The notes under the pieces were generated by a model. It did no database searches. It was not told the DNA's origin and worked only from the letters and a program-made list of their open reading frames with translations. 64,000 nucleotides of DNA from Nemertoderma westbladi (taxonomy: Eukaryota; Xenacoelomorpha; Nemertodermatida; Nemertodermatidae). Positions 1 through 12,320 of the stretch are shown one piece after another. The first letter of the stretch is position 1, and each line of letters begins with the position of its first letter. The DNA lies in NCBI GenBank assembly GCA_032718475.1, contig JAUCBJ010007778.1, positions 1-64,000 of the forward strand. Reading direction: 5' to 3'. Made by a program: the position numbers and the translations under genes.

Positions 1-132
1 TACTACTAGTATGTAACAGGCAGATTTTATATTTTATGTTTTATACCAGTCAGCCCAGCTGCCCAGTGCGGCTTTCAGGCTTTGACTGTTTGAAGAGCCG
101 GCGGAAGATTTTTCACCCAGCGCAGCATTTTG

Positions 133-300
133 CATTGCACAGAGCCAGCGCAGGATTTTTGCACCCGGCATGGGCGTGGGTTTGCACAGAGCCGGTGCAG
201 GATTTTTTGCACACGGCGTGGTTTTGCACAGAGCCGGCGCAGGATTTTTTGCACCCGATGTGGTTTTGCTCAGAGAAGGCGCAGGATTTTTGGCACCCGG
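133..300. repeat. 42-bp GC-rich tandem repeat, about four copies
   Basis: About four imperfect copies of a 42-bp unit contain CAGAGCCGGCGCAGGATTTT followed by TTGCACCCGGCGTGG. Because 42 is a multiple of three, several frames stay open across it, which explains the overlapping ORFs on both strands. No protein family is recognised, so I treat it as a minisatellite. Confidence 0.8.
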
Positions 301-680
301 CGCCGCGTTCGGGGCAGAAAATAAAACTTTTCAATAGAGATTACAGCATTATAACTCAAAATAATGGAATTGCCGTAGCATACCGTATGCTATGGAATTT
401 GGTCAAAATAGGTACAACATACCAATTTCGACAACTTCCCGTAGCGTAGCATACGGCAGTACGGTATGCTAGGGGAACTGTTGCTGTGTTGAGAATACGT
501 ACACATACCCGTTAAGCACAAACCCTAAATTTGGAATGTTATGGCATAGGCAGGCATGTTGAAATCAACTGTCTGACAGTCCAGAAATCAGCAATCTGAC
601 AACAGCAACCATACAGCCATAGCTGGATAGCCCATCAGCACATACCGGTAATACTGTAATACAGGCCAGTACCATTACTG
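301..680. other. No gene seen; short palindromic stretch
   Basis: AT-rich sequence without supported coding potential. Around 374-470 the string TAGCATACCGTATGCTA and close variants occur in both orientations, giving a small local inverted repeat. Nothing else is recognisable. Confidence 0.5.
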
Positions 681-1593
681 CATTAATTAAACATTTATTT
701 CTATATTTACAGGGAAGCCTACTACTGTACTAAGCCTAGTTATGGCATTGTACATTATTACAAGAAGAAATAAAATGTATTAGATTATTAGATATTAGAT
801 TATAGTAAAACAATCCTAATCGTATGTTTGTCAAAAATGTTGATCAGTTGTTTAAAACAAATGTGACGTCATGAAAGGTTTCATTTAAAAAAATTATATT
901 TAAAATTGTAGGCCTAATGTATGCCAGTATGCCTACAGTATATTTCACTAGTCAGCTAGTTGAAATTTGGAATAAAACATTTCATTGCGAAATTTATCTA
1001 TCTAATAACTATTTACGTACATGTACAGTACAATGCAGCAATGCGTACACGTAGTTTTAGTAATCAGGTAGGGCCTAATGCAGTAGGCCTAACTACTAAC
1101 TACAGAACTAGCTGACTAGGCATAAGTACAGAAGTACGTAAACGGAAGTACCAAGTAACTGAGTAAGGCAACAAACTGACAAAGGTTAATATATTCATAC
1201 TGCTGTACTGTATGTTTATGTTAACCGATCACAGTCTGACAGTTCTTACCGGTAATTACTTATAATTACAAATGTGATGTTCTTAGTAGAATGATAGTTG
1301 TTGTCAGTGTTGTAATGTTCTGTTCATACGTCACACTTATTTTAAACAACTGATCAACAATTTTGACAAATATACGCTTAGGACTGTTTTACTATAATCT
1401 AATACGTTACTCAAATACTCTTACTGCAGTACTGTATCTATAATAATACAGTATTTATAATATAACAACAAACCTTACCGTAATTTTGTATTACTTCTTC
1501 TTACTGTCTTATGTAATAATGTCCAATATGGCATTACTAGGCTTAGTAGGCTTCCCTGTAAATACTGAAATATAGAAATAAATGATTAATATG
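681..1593. mobile_element. Foldback-type element with long imperfect terminal inverted repeats
   Basis: The left arm (about 681-870) and the right arm (about 1,325-1,593) are imperfect reverse complements. Matching blocks include AGGGAAGCCTACT (left) against AGTAGGCTTCCCT (right), and TTGATCAGTTGTTTAAAA (left) against TTTTAAACAACTGATCAA (right). The middle (about 870-1,325) is AT-rich and non-coding. No transposase is present. The arrangement fits a foldback or large MITE-like element. Exact ends and a target duplication could not be fixed by eye. Confidence 0.7.
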
Positions 1594-1596
1594 ACT

Positions 1597-2147
1597 TGCG
1601 GCGAGGTGTCCGATAATTTGCGGCGAAATGGCATTCACAGTGAGACACCTCGCCGCAAAGACACCTCGCCGCACATTATCTGCGGCGAGGTGACCTGCCT
1701 GCCTGCGGCGAAGTGGTCAGGAACACTGGTCACAATATGTCCAATTTACAGCCAGAATGTGTCCGCGGAAAACGCTCTCAGAGTGAAATTTCTCCATAGA
1801 AAACAATGCTAAATTTCATTTGAAAACCGGCAGTGAAATTTTAACATTGGCATTCTAAAAATTATGCCATTAGAATCGCCATAAAATTCTGTATAAATCA
1901 ATTTGAGAATTAGAATCTCATCGTTGGGATAACTTCATAATATTAAAAATAAAAATATGCCCAGCTTCTGCTTTGAGTACTATTGGAGTTACAGCCAAAA
2001 TATGTCCGGAAATATAATCGCAGCCTGTGAAGGACAAATAGTGGCTGCACGGACACTTTCTGGCTGTAAATATGTGGACAATTTTTGGCTGAGCTTCAGC
2101 CAGAAAGTGACCAGTGTTCCTAACTGAAGTGGCAGTGCGGCGAGGTG
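1597..2147. repeat. Cluster of TGCGGCGAGGTG 12-mers and inverted repeat upstream of ATG3
   Basis: Exact TGCGGCGAGGTG occurs at 1597, 1681 and 2136 on the + strand, and as its reverse complement at 1646 and 1662. Near copies lie at 1619 and 1704. The flanks also pair: the GGAACACTGGTCAC region near 1,719 is the reverse complement of GTGACCAGTGTTCC near 2,107. The block ends about 120 bp before the ATG3 start codon. It may be a small inverted-repeat transposon, a promoter-associated cluster, or both. Confidence 0.65.
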
Positions 2148-2270
2148 ACCAGCACCCCTACTGCCAGACTGCAGTATGCAGTACACAATACTGCTATATG
2201 CTCTGACAGTCTGAAACTTGTTCATGAATTTCTGAATTTATTAGGCCTGTTCGAAATTGCAATTGTCAAG

Positions 2271-2642
2271 ATGCAAAATTTAGTTAATTCAGTTAAAGGT
2301 ACAGCCCTGGGTGTTGCTGAATACCTGACACCTGTTCTAAAAGAATCCAAATTCAAAGAAACTGGAGTTATAACACCGGATGAATTCGTGGCTGCCGGAG
2401 ATTATTTGGTTCATCATTGTCCAACATGGCAATGGATGTCCGGTGATGAGTCAAAGATTAAGCAATATCTACCAAAAGAAAAGCAATTCCTGATGACAAA
2501 AAATGTCCCCTGTTATAAACGTTGTTGGCAAATGGAGTATATTGCGTCCGAGAAAGTAATTGAAGAAGACACAGGCGAGGGTGGTTGGGTAGATACCCAC
2601 CACTTCAATGATTCCGGTGGAATAAAGGCGATTGATGACCAG
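2271..2642 (+). CDS. ATG3: ATG3 exon 1 (residues 1-124), autophagy E2-like enzyme
   Basis: First coding exon of ATG3, the E2-like enzyme that takes ATG8/LC3 from the E1 ATG7 and conjugates it to phosphatidylethanolamine on autophagic membranes. The exon encodes the amphipathic N-terminal helix ([10 protein letters not shown]), the family block [20 protein letters not shown], the HHCPTWQW motif and the NVPCYKRC region. It ends in phase 0 at a GTGAGC donor at 2,643. The frame is open upstream to 2,145, but the start is placed at ATG 2,271 because homology begins there. Together with exons at 19,707-19,851 and 20,502-20,932 it gives 315 codons, against 314 for the human protein. The gene has few coding introns here, yet intron 1 is 17.1 kb and nearly filled by a Helitron array that starts 31 bp after the donor dinucleotide. 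Confidence 0.97.
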
Positions 2643-2673
2643 GTGAGCCATAGCCATATTCTAAATAAATATA

Positions 2674-2695
2674 TCTAATATATATAAATCTCGAT

Positions 2696-2727
<32 letters not shown>

Positions 2728-5346
2728 ATCAGCTATACAATCGAACCCATCTCGATGAAATCTCGCTTGCTATAGCTCGTTAGAAAGGTCTCGCTCTAAC
2801 TCGTTGCAACGTAATACTCAGAGTCGTCTGAAGTTCACCCGTCTGCCGCTAGAGGGCGATTTTCGTGATTTTCGGGCGAAATTTATCGAATTATTTCGGT
2901 TCTTCTATCGGTAATTAATTATTTAGAGGGCTAACATTTATCCCATCTGGTATAAAATTAACATGAGTAGATTCGCCGTGTCCCATTCTCACAAAGTTTT
3001 TATTTTATTCGAGTGTTTAATATAAATATGTATGATTATTTATTGATTAAAAACCAAATAGTGTATAAATATGTCATATTCGCCAAGCACGATCGAATTG
3101 GCCTATTCTTAGTGCTGTAGTGAATATAGGGAAGGATTTTTTTCTGTATCATAGCAACGTTAAGGTAATTATTGAACTCGCAGCTAGCTGGCTGGGCACA
3201 GATAAGGAGCAAGCAGGCTGGAGTGTTGATTGGGGTGGCGTGGGTTTGGGTTGTCTATTGCGAATTGCTCAGAGTAATTCTGCTTTCTCAATCAATGGCT
3301 GCATGGAAGGAGAGGTTTATAACATTTTTGTTTTACTGTTATGAATATTAAAAGTAAAATAATTATTTCTGTAGGCCTATACTTACTGTATTATTATTTT
3401 ATCTAATATTATACATCTAATCTCGATGAAATCTCGCTTACTATAGCTCGTTAGATAGGTCTCGCCCTAACTCGTTGCAACGTAATACTCAGAGCCGTCT
3501 GAAGTTCCACCGTCTGCCGCTAGAGGGCGAATTATTCGATAGTGAAAACCTGATCTTATAGGGTTGTTTTTAATGCTTTTGAGCTGAAACGTGGTAGCTA
3601 TATACTGCAGCATAGGCTGTATATTTCCGGAGTCACTGGGTTGTCTACAGTTCCCCAGTCTACCGTTAGAGGGCTAAATGTCTGAGAGTTAACATCTTCT
3701 CCAACTTTATTATTTACAATCCGTTTTGACTGAAACTTGGTAGGCATCTACTACAGCATAGGCTGAATCTTTACTGAGTCGCAGAGTCGTCTACAATTTC
3801 CCAGTCTACCGCTAGAGGGCGAAATGTCTGCAAGTTAACATCTTCTCCAACTTTGTTATTTATAATCCATTTAGACTGAACTTGGTAGGCATCTACTACA
3901 GCATAGGCTATATCTTTACTGAGTCGCGCAGAGTTGTCTACAGTACCCGCGTCTGCCGCTAGAGGGCGAAATGTATGAAAGTTAACATCTTCTCCAACTT
4001 TGTTATTTACAAACCTTTTAGACTGAAACTTGGTAGGCATCTACTATAGCATAGGCTATATCTTTGCGGAGTAGTAGAGTCGTCTACAGTTCCACAGTCA
4101 GCCGCAAGAGGGCGAATTATCTGATAGTGAAAACCTCATCCCATTTGGTTCTTTTTAATCCTTTTGAGCTGAAACTTGGCAGGTATCTACTACATCCTAG
4201 GCTCTATCTTTACGGAGTTGCAGAGTCCTATACACTTCCCCAGTCTACCGCTAGAGGGTGAAATGTCTGAAAGTTACCATCTTCTCCAACTTTGTTATTT
4301 ATAATCCATTTAGACTGAACTTGGTAGGCATCTACTACAGCATAGGCTATATCTTTACTGAGTCGCGCAGAGTTCTCTACATTACCCGCGTCTGCCGCTA
4401 GAGGGCGAAATGTATGAAAGTTAACATGTCCTCCAACTTTGTTATTTACAATCCTTTTAGACTGAAACTTGGTAGACATCTACTATAGCATAGGCTACAT
4501 CTTTGTGGAGTAGTAGAGTCGTCTACAGTTCCACAGTCAGCCGCTAGAGGGGGAATTGTCTGATAGTGAAAACCTCATCCCATTTGGTTCTTTTTAATCA
4601 TTTTGAGCTGAAACTTGGCAGGTATCTACTACATCATAGGCTGTATCTTTACGGAGTTGCAGAGTCCTATACACTTCCCCAGTCTACCGCTAGAGGGTGA
4701 AATGTCTGAAAGTTAACATCTTCTCCAACTTTGTTATTTACTAACGGTTTAGACTGAAACTTGGTAGGCATCTACTACAACATAGGCTGTACCTTTACGG
4801 ATTCGCAGAGTTGTATACAGTCCCCCCATTTGACGCTAGAGGGCGAAATATCTGATAGTGAACACCTCATCCCATTTGGTTCTTTTTAATCCTATTGAGC
4901 TGGAACTTGGCAGGAATCTACTACAGCATATTCTGTATCTTTACGGAGTCCTAGAGTCGTCTACAGTTCTTCAGTCTACCGCTAGAGGGTGAAATGTTTG
5001 AATATGAACATCTACACCAATTTTGTTATTTACAATCTGTTTAAGCTGAAACTTGAAAGGCAGGCGTTTTACTTCACCATAAACCCCATCTTTACCAAAC
5101 TGCAGCGCCGTCTGCATTTCACCAGTCCGCAGGTAGAGGGTGGATCTGAAAGTGATCATTTTCTGGAAATTTTGTTATTTACAATCTGCCTAAAGTTGAA
5201 ACTTGACAGTTATCTCTTATGGGGGTGGTGTTTTATTTAATGATGGTGTCTGTTCCGTATGCAGTTCTCAAATCTCCCACACATATTCATATATCATCTG
5301 CACGTGCACTAGAAAGCTGTGGCCCGAAGGGCCACAGGCTTTCTAG
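2674..5346 (+). mobile_element. Helitron unit A, complete (2,673 bp)
   Basis: Starts with TCTAATATATATAAA, followed by a (CTGT)n tract near 2,697-2,725. A module that begins near CTCGATGAAATCTCGCTT (2,751) recurs near 3,423, so the unit has an internal duplication separated by about 670 bp. About twelve 146-bp core monomers follow from 3,530 to 5,150. It ends with the hairpin and CTAG at 5,343-5,346. Confidence 0.85.
3530..5150 (+). repeat. 146-bp core satellite (example array in unit A)
   Basis: The core monomer is marked by CCGCTAGAGGGCGAAATGTC, then AACATCTTCTCCAACTTTG, TAGACTGAAACTTGGTAGGC and CAGCATAGGCTG. Spacing is exactly 146 bp in the cleanest stretch (8,628, 8,774, 8,920, 9,066, 9,212). 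Equivalent arrays occupy about 5,520-7,145, 8,180-9,916, 10,735-12,320, 13,140-14,770, 15,770-16,815 and 17,865-18,460. It is not a CRISPR: there are no unique spacers. Confidence 0.9.
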
Positions 5347-7353
5347 TGAATATTAAAAGTAAAATAATTATTTCTGTAGGCCTATACTTACTGTATTATT
5401 ATTTTATCTAATATTATACATCTAATCTCGATGAAATCTCGCTTACTATAGCTCGTTAGATAGGTCTCGCCCTAACTCGTTGCAACGTAATACTCAGAGC
5501 CGTCTGAAGTTCCACCGTCTGCCGCTAGAGGGCGAATTATCCGATAGTGAAAACCTGATCTTATAGGGTTGTTTTTAATGCTTTTGAGCTGAAACGTGGT
5601 AGCTATATACTGCAGCATAGGCTGTATATTTCCGGAGTCACTGGGTTGTCTACAGTTCCCCAGTCTACCGTTAGAGGGCTAAATGTCTGAGAGTTAACAT
5701 CTTCTCCAACTTTATTATTTACAATCCGTTTTGACTGAAACTTGGTAGGCATCTACTACAGCATAGGCTGAATCTTTACTGAGTCGCAGAGTCGTCTACA
5801 ATTTCCCAGTCTACCGCTAGAGGGCGAAATGTCTGCAAGTTAACATCTTCTCAAATTTTGTTATTTATAATCCATTTAGACTGAACTTGGGGTAGGCATC
5901 TACTACAGCATAGGCTATATCTTTACTGAGTCGCGCAGAGTTGTCTACAGTACCCGCGTCTGCCGCTAGAGGGCGAAATGTATGAAAGTTAACATCTTCT
6001 CCAACTTTGTTATTTACAAACCTTTTAGACTGAAACTTGGTAGGCATCTACTATAGCATAGGCTATATCTTTGCGGAGTAGTAGAGTCGTCTACAGTTCC
6101 ACAGTCAGCCGCAAGAGGGCGAATTGTCTGATAGTGAAAACCTCATCCCATTTGGTTCTTTTTAATCCTTTTGAGCTGAAACTTGGCAGGTATCTACTAC
6201 ATCCTAGGCTCTATCTTTACGGAGTTGCAGAGTCCTATACACTTCCCCAGTCTACCGCTAGAGGGTGAAATGTCTGAAAGTTACCATCTTCTCCAACTTT
6301 GTTATTTATAATCCATTTAGACTGAACTTGGTAGGCATCTACTACAGCATAGGCTATATCTTTACTGAGTCGCGCAGAGTTGTCTACATTACCCGCGTCT
6401 GCCGCTAGAGGGCGAAATGTATGAAAGTTAACATCTCCTCCAACTTTGTTATTTACAATCCTTTTAGACTGAAACTTGGTAGACATCTACTATAGCATAG
6501 GCTATATCTTTGTGGAGTAGTAGAGTCGTCTACAGTTCCACAGTCAGCCGCTAGAGGGGGAATTGTCTGATAGTGAAAACCTCATCCCATTTGGTTCTTT
6601 TTAATCATTTTGAGCTGAAACTTGGCAGGTATCTACTACATCATAGGCTGTATCTTTACGTAGTTGCAGAGTCCTATACACTTCCCCAGTCTACCGCTAG
6701 AGGGTGAAATGTCTGAAAGTTAACATCTTCTCCAACTTTGTTATTTACTAACGGTTTAGACTGAAACGTGGTAGGCATCTACTACAACATAGGCTGTACC
6801 TTTACGGATTCGCAGAGTTGTATACAGTCCCCCCATTTGACGCTAGAGGGCGAAATATCTGATAGTGAACACCTCATCCCATTTGGTTCTTTTTAATCCT
6901 ATTGAGCTGGAACTTGGCAGGAATCTACTACAGCATATTCTGTATCTTTACGGAGTCCTAGAGTCGTCTACAGTTCTTCAGTCTACCGCTAGAGGGTGAA
7001 ATGTTTGAATATGAACATCTACACCAATTTTGTTATTTACAATCTGTTTAAGCTGAAACTTGAAAGGCAGGCATTTTACTTCACCATAAACCCCATCTTT
7101 ACCAAACTGCAGCGCCGTCTGCATTTCACCAGTCCGCAGGTAGAGGGTGGATCTGAAAGTGATCATTTTCTGGAAATTTTGTTATTTACAATCTGCCTAA
7201 AGTTGAAACTTGACAGTTATCTCTTATGTGGGTGGTGTTTTATTTAATGATGGTGTCTGTTCCGTATGCAGTTCTCAAATCTCCCACACATATTCATATA
7301 TCATCTGCACGTGCACTAGAAAGCTGTGGCCCGAAGGGCCACAGGCTTTCTAG
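5347..7353 (+). mobile_element. Helitron unit B, 5'-truncated (2,007 bp)
   Basis: Begins inside the element, at the base equivalent to 3,342 of unit A, directly after the CTAG of unit A. From there to its own CTAG (7,353) it is a near-identical copy of 3,342-5,346, so the two blocks form an adjacent tandem duplication of about 2,005 bp. A two-base insertion near 5,888 accounts for the length difference. Confidence 0.85.
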
Positions 7354-9916
7354 TCTAATATATATAAATCTCGATTGTCTGTCTGTCTGTCTGTCTGTAT
7401 GTTTGTCATCAGCTATACAATCGAACCCATCTCGATGAAATCTCGCTTGCTATAGCTCGTTAGAAAGGTCTCGCTCTAACTCGTTGCAACGTAATACTCA
7501 GAGTCGTCTGAAGTTCACCCGTCTGCCGCTAGAGGGCGATTTTCGTGATTTTCGGGCGAAATTTATCGAATTATTTCGGTTCTTCTATCGGTAATTAATT
7601 ATTTAGAGGGCTAACATTTATCCCATCTGGTATAAAATTAACATGAGTAGATTCGCCGTGTCCCATTCTCACAAAGTTTTTATTTTATTCGAGTGTTTAA
7701 TATAAATATGTATGATTATTTATTGATTAAAAACCAAATAGTGTATAAATATGTCATATTCGCCAAGCACGATCGAATTGGCCTATTGGTATTGAATAGG
7801 GAAGGATTGTTTTCTGTATCATAGCAACGTTAAGGTAATTATTGAACTCGCAGCTAGCTGGCTGGGCACAGATAAGGAGCAAGCAGGCTGGAGTGTTGAT
7901 TGGGGTGGGTTTGGGTTGTCTGTTGCGAATTGCTCAGAGTAATTCTGCTTTCTCAATCATTGGCTGCATGGAAAAGGAGAGGTTTATAACATTTTTGTTT
8001 TACTGTTATGAATATTAAAAGTAAAATAATTATTTCTGTAGGCCTATACTTACTGTATTATTATTTTATCTAATATTATACATCTAATCTCGATGAAATC
8101 TCGCTTACTATAGCTCGTTAGATAGGTCTTGCCCTAACTTGTTGCAACGTAATACTCAGAGCCGTCTGAAGTTCCACCGTCTGCCGCTAGAGGGCGAATT
8201 GTTCGATACTGAAAACCTGATCTCATTGGGTTGTTTTTAATGCGTTTGAGCTGAAACTTGGTAGCTATATACTGCAGCAGCAGCATAGGCTGTATATTTC
8301 CGGAGTCACTGAGTTGTCCACAGTTCCCCAGTCTACCGTTAGAGGGCGAAATGTCTGAAAGTTAACATCTTCTCCAACTTTGTTATTTACAATCCGTTTA
8401 GACTGAAACTTGGTAGGCATCTACTACAGCAAAGGCTGTATCTTTACTGAGTCGCAGAGTCGTCTACAATTCCCCAGTCTACCGTTAGAGGGCTAAATGT
8501 CTGAGAGATAACATCTTCTCCAACTTTGTTATTTACAATCCGTTTAGACTGAAACTTGGTAGGCATCTACTACAGCTAAGGCTGTATCTTTACTGAGTCG
8601 CAGAGTCGTCTACAATTCCCCAGTCTACCGCTAGAGGGCGAAATGTCTGAAAGTTAACATCTTCTCCAACTTTGTTATTTACAATCCGTTTAGACTGAAA
8701 CTTGGTAGGCATCTACTACAGCAAAGGCTGTATCTTTACTGAGTCGCAGAGTCGTCTACAATTCCCCAGTCTACCGTTAGAGGGCTAAATGTCTGAGAGT
8801 TAACATCTTCTCCAACTTTGTTATTTACAATCCGTTTAGACTGAAACTTGGTAGGCATCTACTACAGCAAAGGCTGTATCTTTACTGAGTCGCAGAGTCG
8901 TCTACAATTCCCCAGTCTACCGCTAGAGGGCGAAATGTCTGAGAGTTAACATCTTCTCCAACTTTGTTATTTACAATCCGTTTAGACTGAAACTTGGTAG
9001 GCATCTACTACAGCAAAGGCTGTATCTTTACTGAGTCACAGAGTCGTCTACAATTCCCCAGTCTACCGCTAGAGGGCTAAATGTCTGAGAGTTAACATCT
9101 TCTCCAACTTTGTTATTTACAATCCGTTTAGACTGAAACTTGGTAGGCATCTACTACAGCAAAGGCTGTATCTTTACTGAGTCGCAGAGTCGTCTACAAT
9201 TCCCCAGTCTACCGCTAGAGGGCGAAATGTCTGAAAGTTAACATCTCCTCCAACTTTGTTATTTACAATCCTTTTAGACTGAAACTTGGTAGGCATCTAC
9301 TATAGCATAGGCTATATCTTTGCGGAGTAGTAGAGTCATCTACAGTTCCACAGTCAGCCGCTAGAGGGCGAATTGTCTGATAGTGAAAACCTCATCCCAT
9401 TTGGTTCTTTTTAATCATTTTGAGCTGAAACTTGGTTGGTATCTACTACATCATAGGCTGTATCTTTACGGGGTTGCAGAATCCTATTCACTTCCCCAGT
9501 CTACCGCTAGAGGGTGAAATGTCTGAAAGTTAACATCTTCTCCAACTTTGTTATTTACTAACGGTTTAGACTGAAACTTGGTAGGCATCTACTACAGCAT
9601 AGGCTGTACCTTTACGGAGTCACAGAGTTGTATACAGTCCCCCCATCTGCCGCTAGAGGGCGACATATCTGATAGTGAACACCTCATCCCATTTGGTTCT
9701 TTTTAATCCTATTGAGCTGGAACTTGGCAGGAATCTACTACAGCATATTCTGTATCTTTACGGAGTCCCAGAGTCGTCTACAGTTCTTCAGTCTACCGCT
9801 AGAGGGTGAAATGTCTGAATGTGAACATCTACACCAATTTTGTTATTTACAATCTGTTTAAGCTGAAACTTGAAAGGCAGGCATTTTACTTCACCATAAA
9901 CCCCATCTTTACCAAA
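7354..9916 (+). mobile_element. Helitron unit C, 3'-truncated (2,563 bp)
   Basis: Has the canonical 5' end and (CTGT)n tract, then about twelve core monomers. It stops at TTTACCAAA (9,916), where other units continue into CTGCAGCGCC and the terminal hairpin. The next unit starts precisely at its TC, so the 3' end is lost while the following 5' end is exact. Confidence 0.85.
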
Positions 9917-12320
9917 TCTAATATATATAAATATCGATTGTCTGTCTGTCTGTGTGTTTGTCATCGGCTATACAATCGAACCCATCTCGATGAAATCTCG
10001 CTTGCTATAGCTCGTTAGAAAGGTCTCGCCCTAACTCGTTGCAACGTAATACTCAGAGTCGTCTGAAGTTCACCCGTCTGCCGCTAGAGGGCGATTTTCG
10101 TGATTTTCGGGCGAAATTTATCGAATTATTTCGGTTCTTCTATCGGTAATTAATAATTTAGAGGGCTAACATTTATCCCACCTGGTATAAAATTAACATG
10201 GGTAGATTCGCCGTGTCCCATTCTCACAAAGTTTTTATTTTATTCGAGTGTTTAATATAAATATGTATGATTATTTATTGATTAAAAATCAAATAGTGTA
10301 TAAATATGTCATATTCGCCAAGCACGATCGAATTGGCCTATTGGTATTGAATAGGGAAGGATTGTTTTCTGTATCATAGCAACATTAAGGTAATTATTGA
10401 AATCGCAGCTAGCTGGCTGGGCACAGATAAGGAGCAAGCAGGCTGGAGTGTTGATTGGGGTGGGTTTGGGTTGTCTGTTGCGAATTGCTCAAGAGTAATT
10501 CTGCTTTTTCAATCATTGGCTGCATGGAAGGAGAGGTTTATAACATTTTTGTTTTACTGTTATGAATATTAAAAGGAAAATAATTATTTCTGTAGGCCTA
10601 TACTTACTGTATTATTATTTTATCTAATAGTATACATCTAATCTCGATGAAATCTCGCTTACTATAGCTCGTTAGATAGGTCTCGCCCTAAGTCGTTGCA
10701 ACGTAATACTCAGAGCCGTCTGAAGTTCCCCCGTCTGCCGCTAGAGGGCGAATTGTCCGATAGTGAAAACCTGATCTTATTGGGTTGTTTTTAATGCTTT
10801 TGAGCTGAAACTTGGTAGCTATATACTGCAGCATAGGCTGTATTTTTTCCGGAGTCACTGGGTTGTCTACAGTTCCCCAGTCTACCGTTAGAGGGCTAAA
10901 TGTCTGAGAGTTAACATCTTCTCCAACTTTGTTATTTACAATCCGTTTAGACTGAAACTTGGTAGGCATCTACTACAGCATAGACTGTATCTTTACTGAG
11001 TCGCAGAGTCGTCTACAATTCCCCGGTCTACCGCTAGAGGGCGAAATGTCTGAAAGTTAACATCTTCTCCAACTTTGTTATTTATAATCCATTTAGACTG
11101 AACTTGGTAGGCATCTACTACAGCATATGCTATATCTTTACTGAGTCGCGCAGAGTTGTCTACAGTACCCGCGTCTGCCGCTAGAGGGCGAAATGTATGA
11201 AAGTTAACATCTTCTCCAACTTTGTTATTTACAATCCGTTTAGACTGAAACTTGGTAGGCATCTACTACAGCAAAGGCTGTATCTTTACTGAGTCGCAGA
11301 GTCGTCTACAATTCCCCAGTCTACCGCTAGAGGGCGAAATGTCTGAGAGTTAACATCTTCTCCAACTTTGTTATTTACAATCCGTTTAGACTGAAACTTG
11401 GTAGGCATCTACTACAGCAAAGGCTGTATCTTTACTGAGTCACAGAGTCGTCTACAATTCCCCAGTCTACCGCTAGAGGGCTAAATGTCTGAGAGTTAAC
11501 ATCTTCTCCAACTTTGTTATTTACAATCCGTTTAGACTGAAACTTGGTAGGCATCTACTACAGCAAAGGCTGTATCTTTACTGAGTCGCAGAGTCGTCTA
11601 CAATTCCCCAGTCTACCGCTAGAGGGCGAAATGTCTGAAAGTTAACATCTCCTCCAACTTTGTTATTTACAATCCTTTTAGACTGAAACTTGGTAGGCAT
11701 CTACTATAGCATAGGCTATATCTTTGCGGAGTAGTAGAGTCATCTACAGTTCCACAGTCAGCCGCTAGAGGGCGAATTGTCTGATAGTGAAAACCTCATC
11801 CCATTTGGTTCTTTTTAATCATTTTGAGCTGAAACTTGGTTGGTATCTACTACATCATAGGCTGTATCTTTACGGGGTTGCAGAATCCTATTCACTTCCC
11901 CAGTCTACCGCTAGAGGGTGAAATGTCTGAAAGTTAACATCTTCTCCAACTTTGTTATTTACTAACGGTTTAGACTGAAACTTGGTAGGCATCTACTACA
12001 GCATAGGCTGTACCTTTACGGAGTCACAGAGTTGTATACAGTCCCCCCATCTGCCGCTAGAGGGCGACATATCTGATAGTGAACACCTCATCCCATTTGG
12101 TTCTTTTTAATCCTATTGAGCTGGAACTTGGCAGGAATCTACTACAGCATATTCTGTATCTTTACGGAGTCCCAGAGTCGTCTACAGTTCTTCAGTCTAC
12201 CGCTAGAGGGTGAAATGTCTGAATGTGAACATCTACACCAATTTTGTTATTTACAATCTGTTTAAGCTGAAACTTGAAAGGCAGGCATTTTACTTCACCA
12301 TAAACCCCATCTTTACCAAA
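9917..12320 (+). mobile_element. Helitron unit D, 3'-truncated (2,404 bp)
   Basis: Same truncated joint (ACCAAA then TCTAATA) as unit C. Blocks 8,831-11,234 and 11,235-13,638 are contiguous, both 2,404 bp, and nearly identical; the one difference I noticed is at 10,717/13,121. The C/D and D/E joints are therefore one event copied by a later tandem duplication whose breakpoints fall within homologous monomers. Confidence 0.85.

Noticed and set aside
36-449. 137-codon ORF at the left edge
   Set aside because: It is driven by a 42-bp minisatellite (divisible by three), which opens other frames as well.
3530-5150. CRISPR-like regular repeats
   Set aside because: The 146-bp monomers are contiguous with no unique spacers, and the host is a eukaryote.
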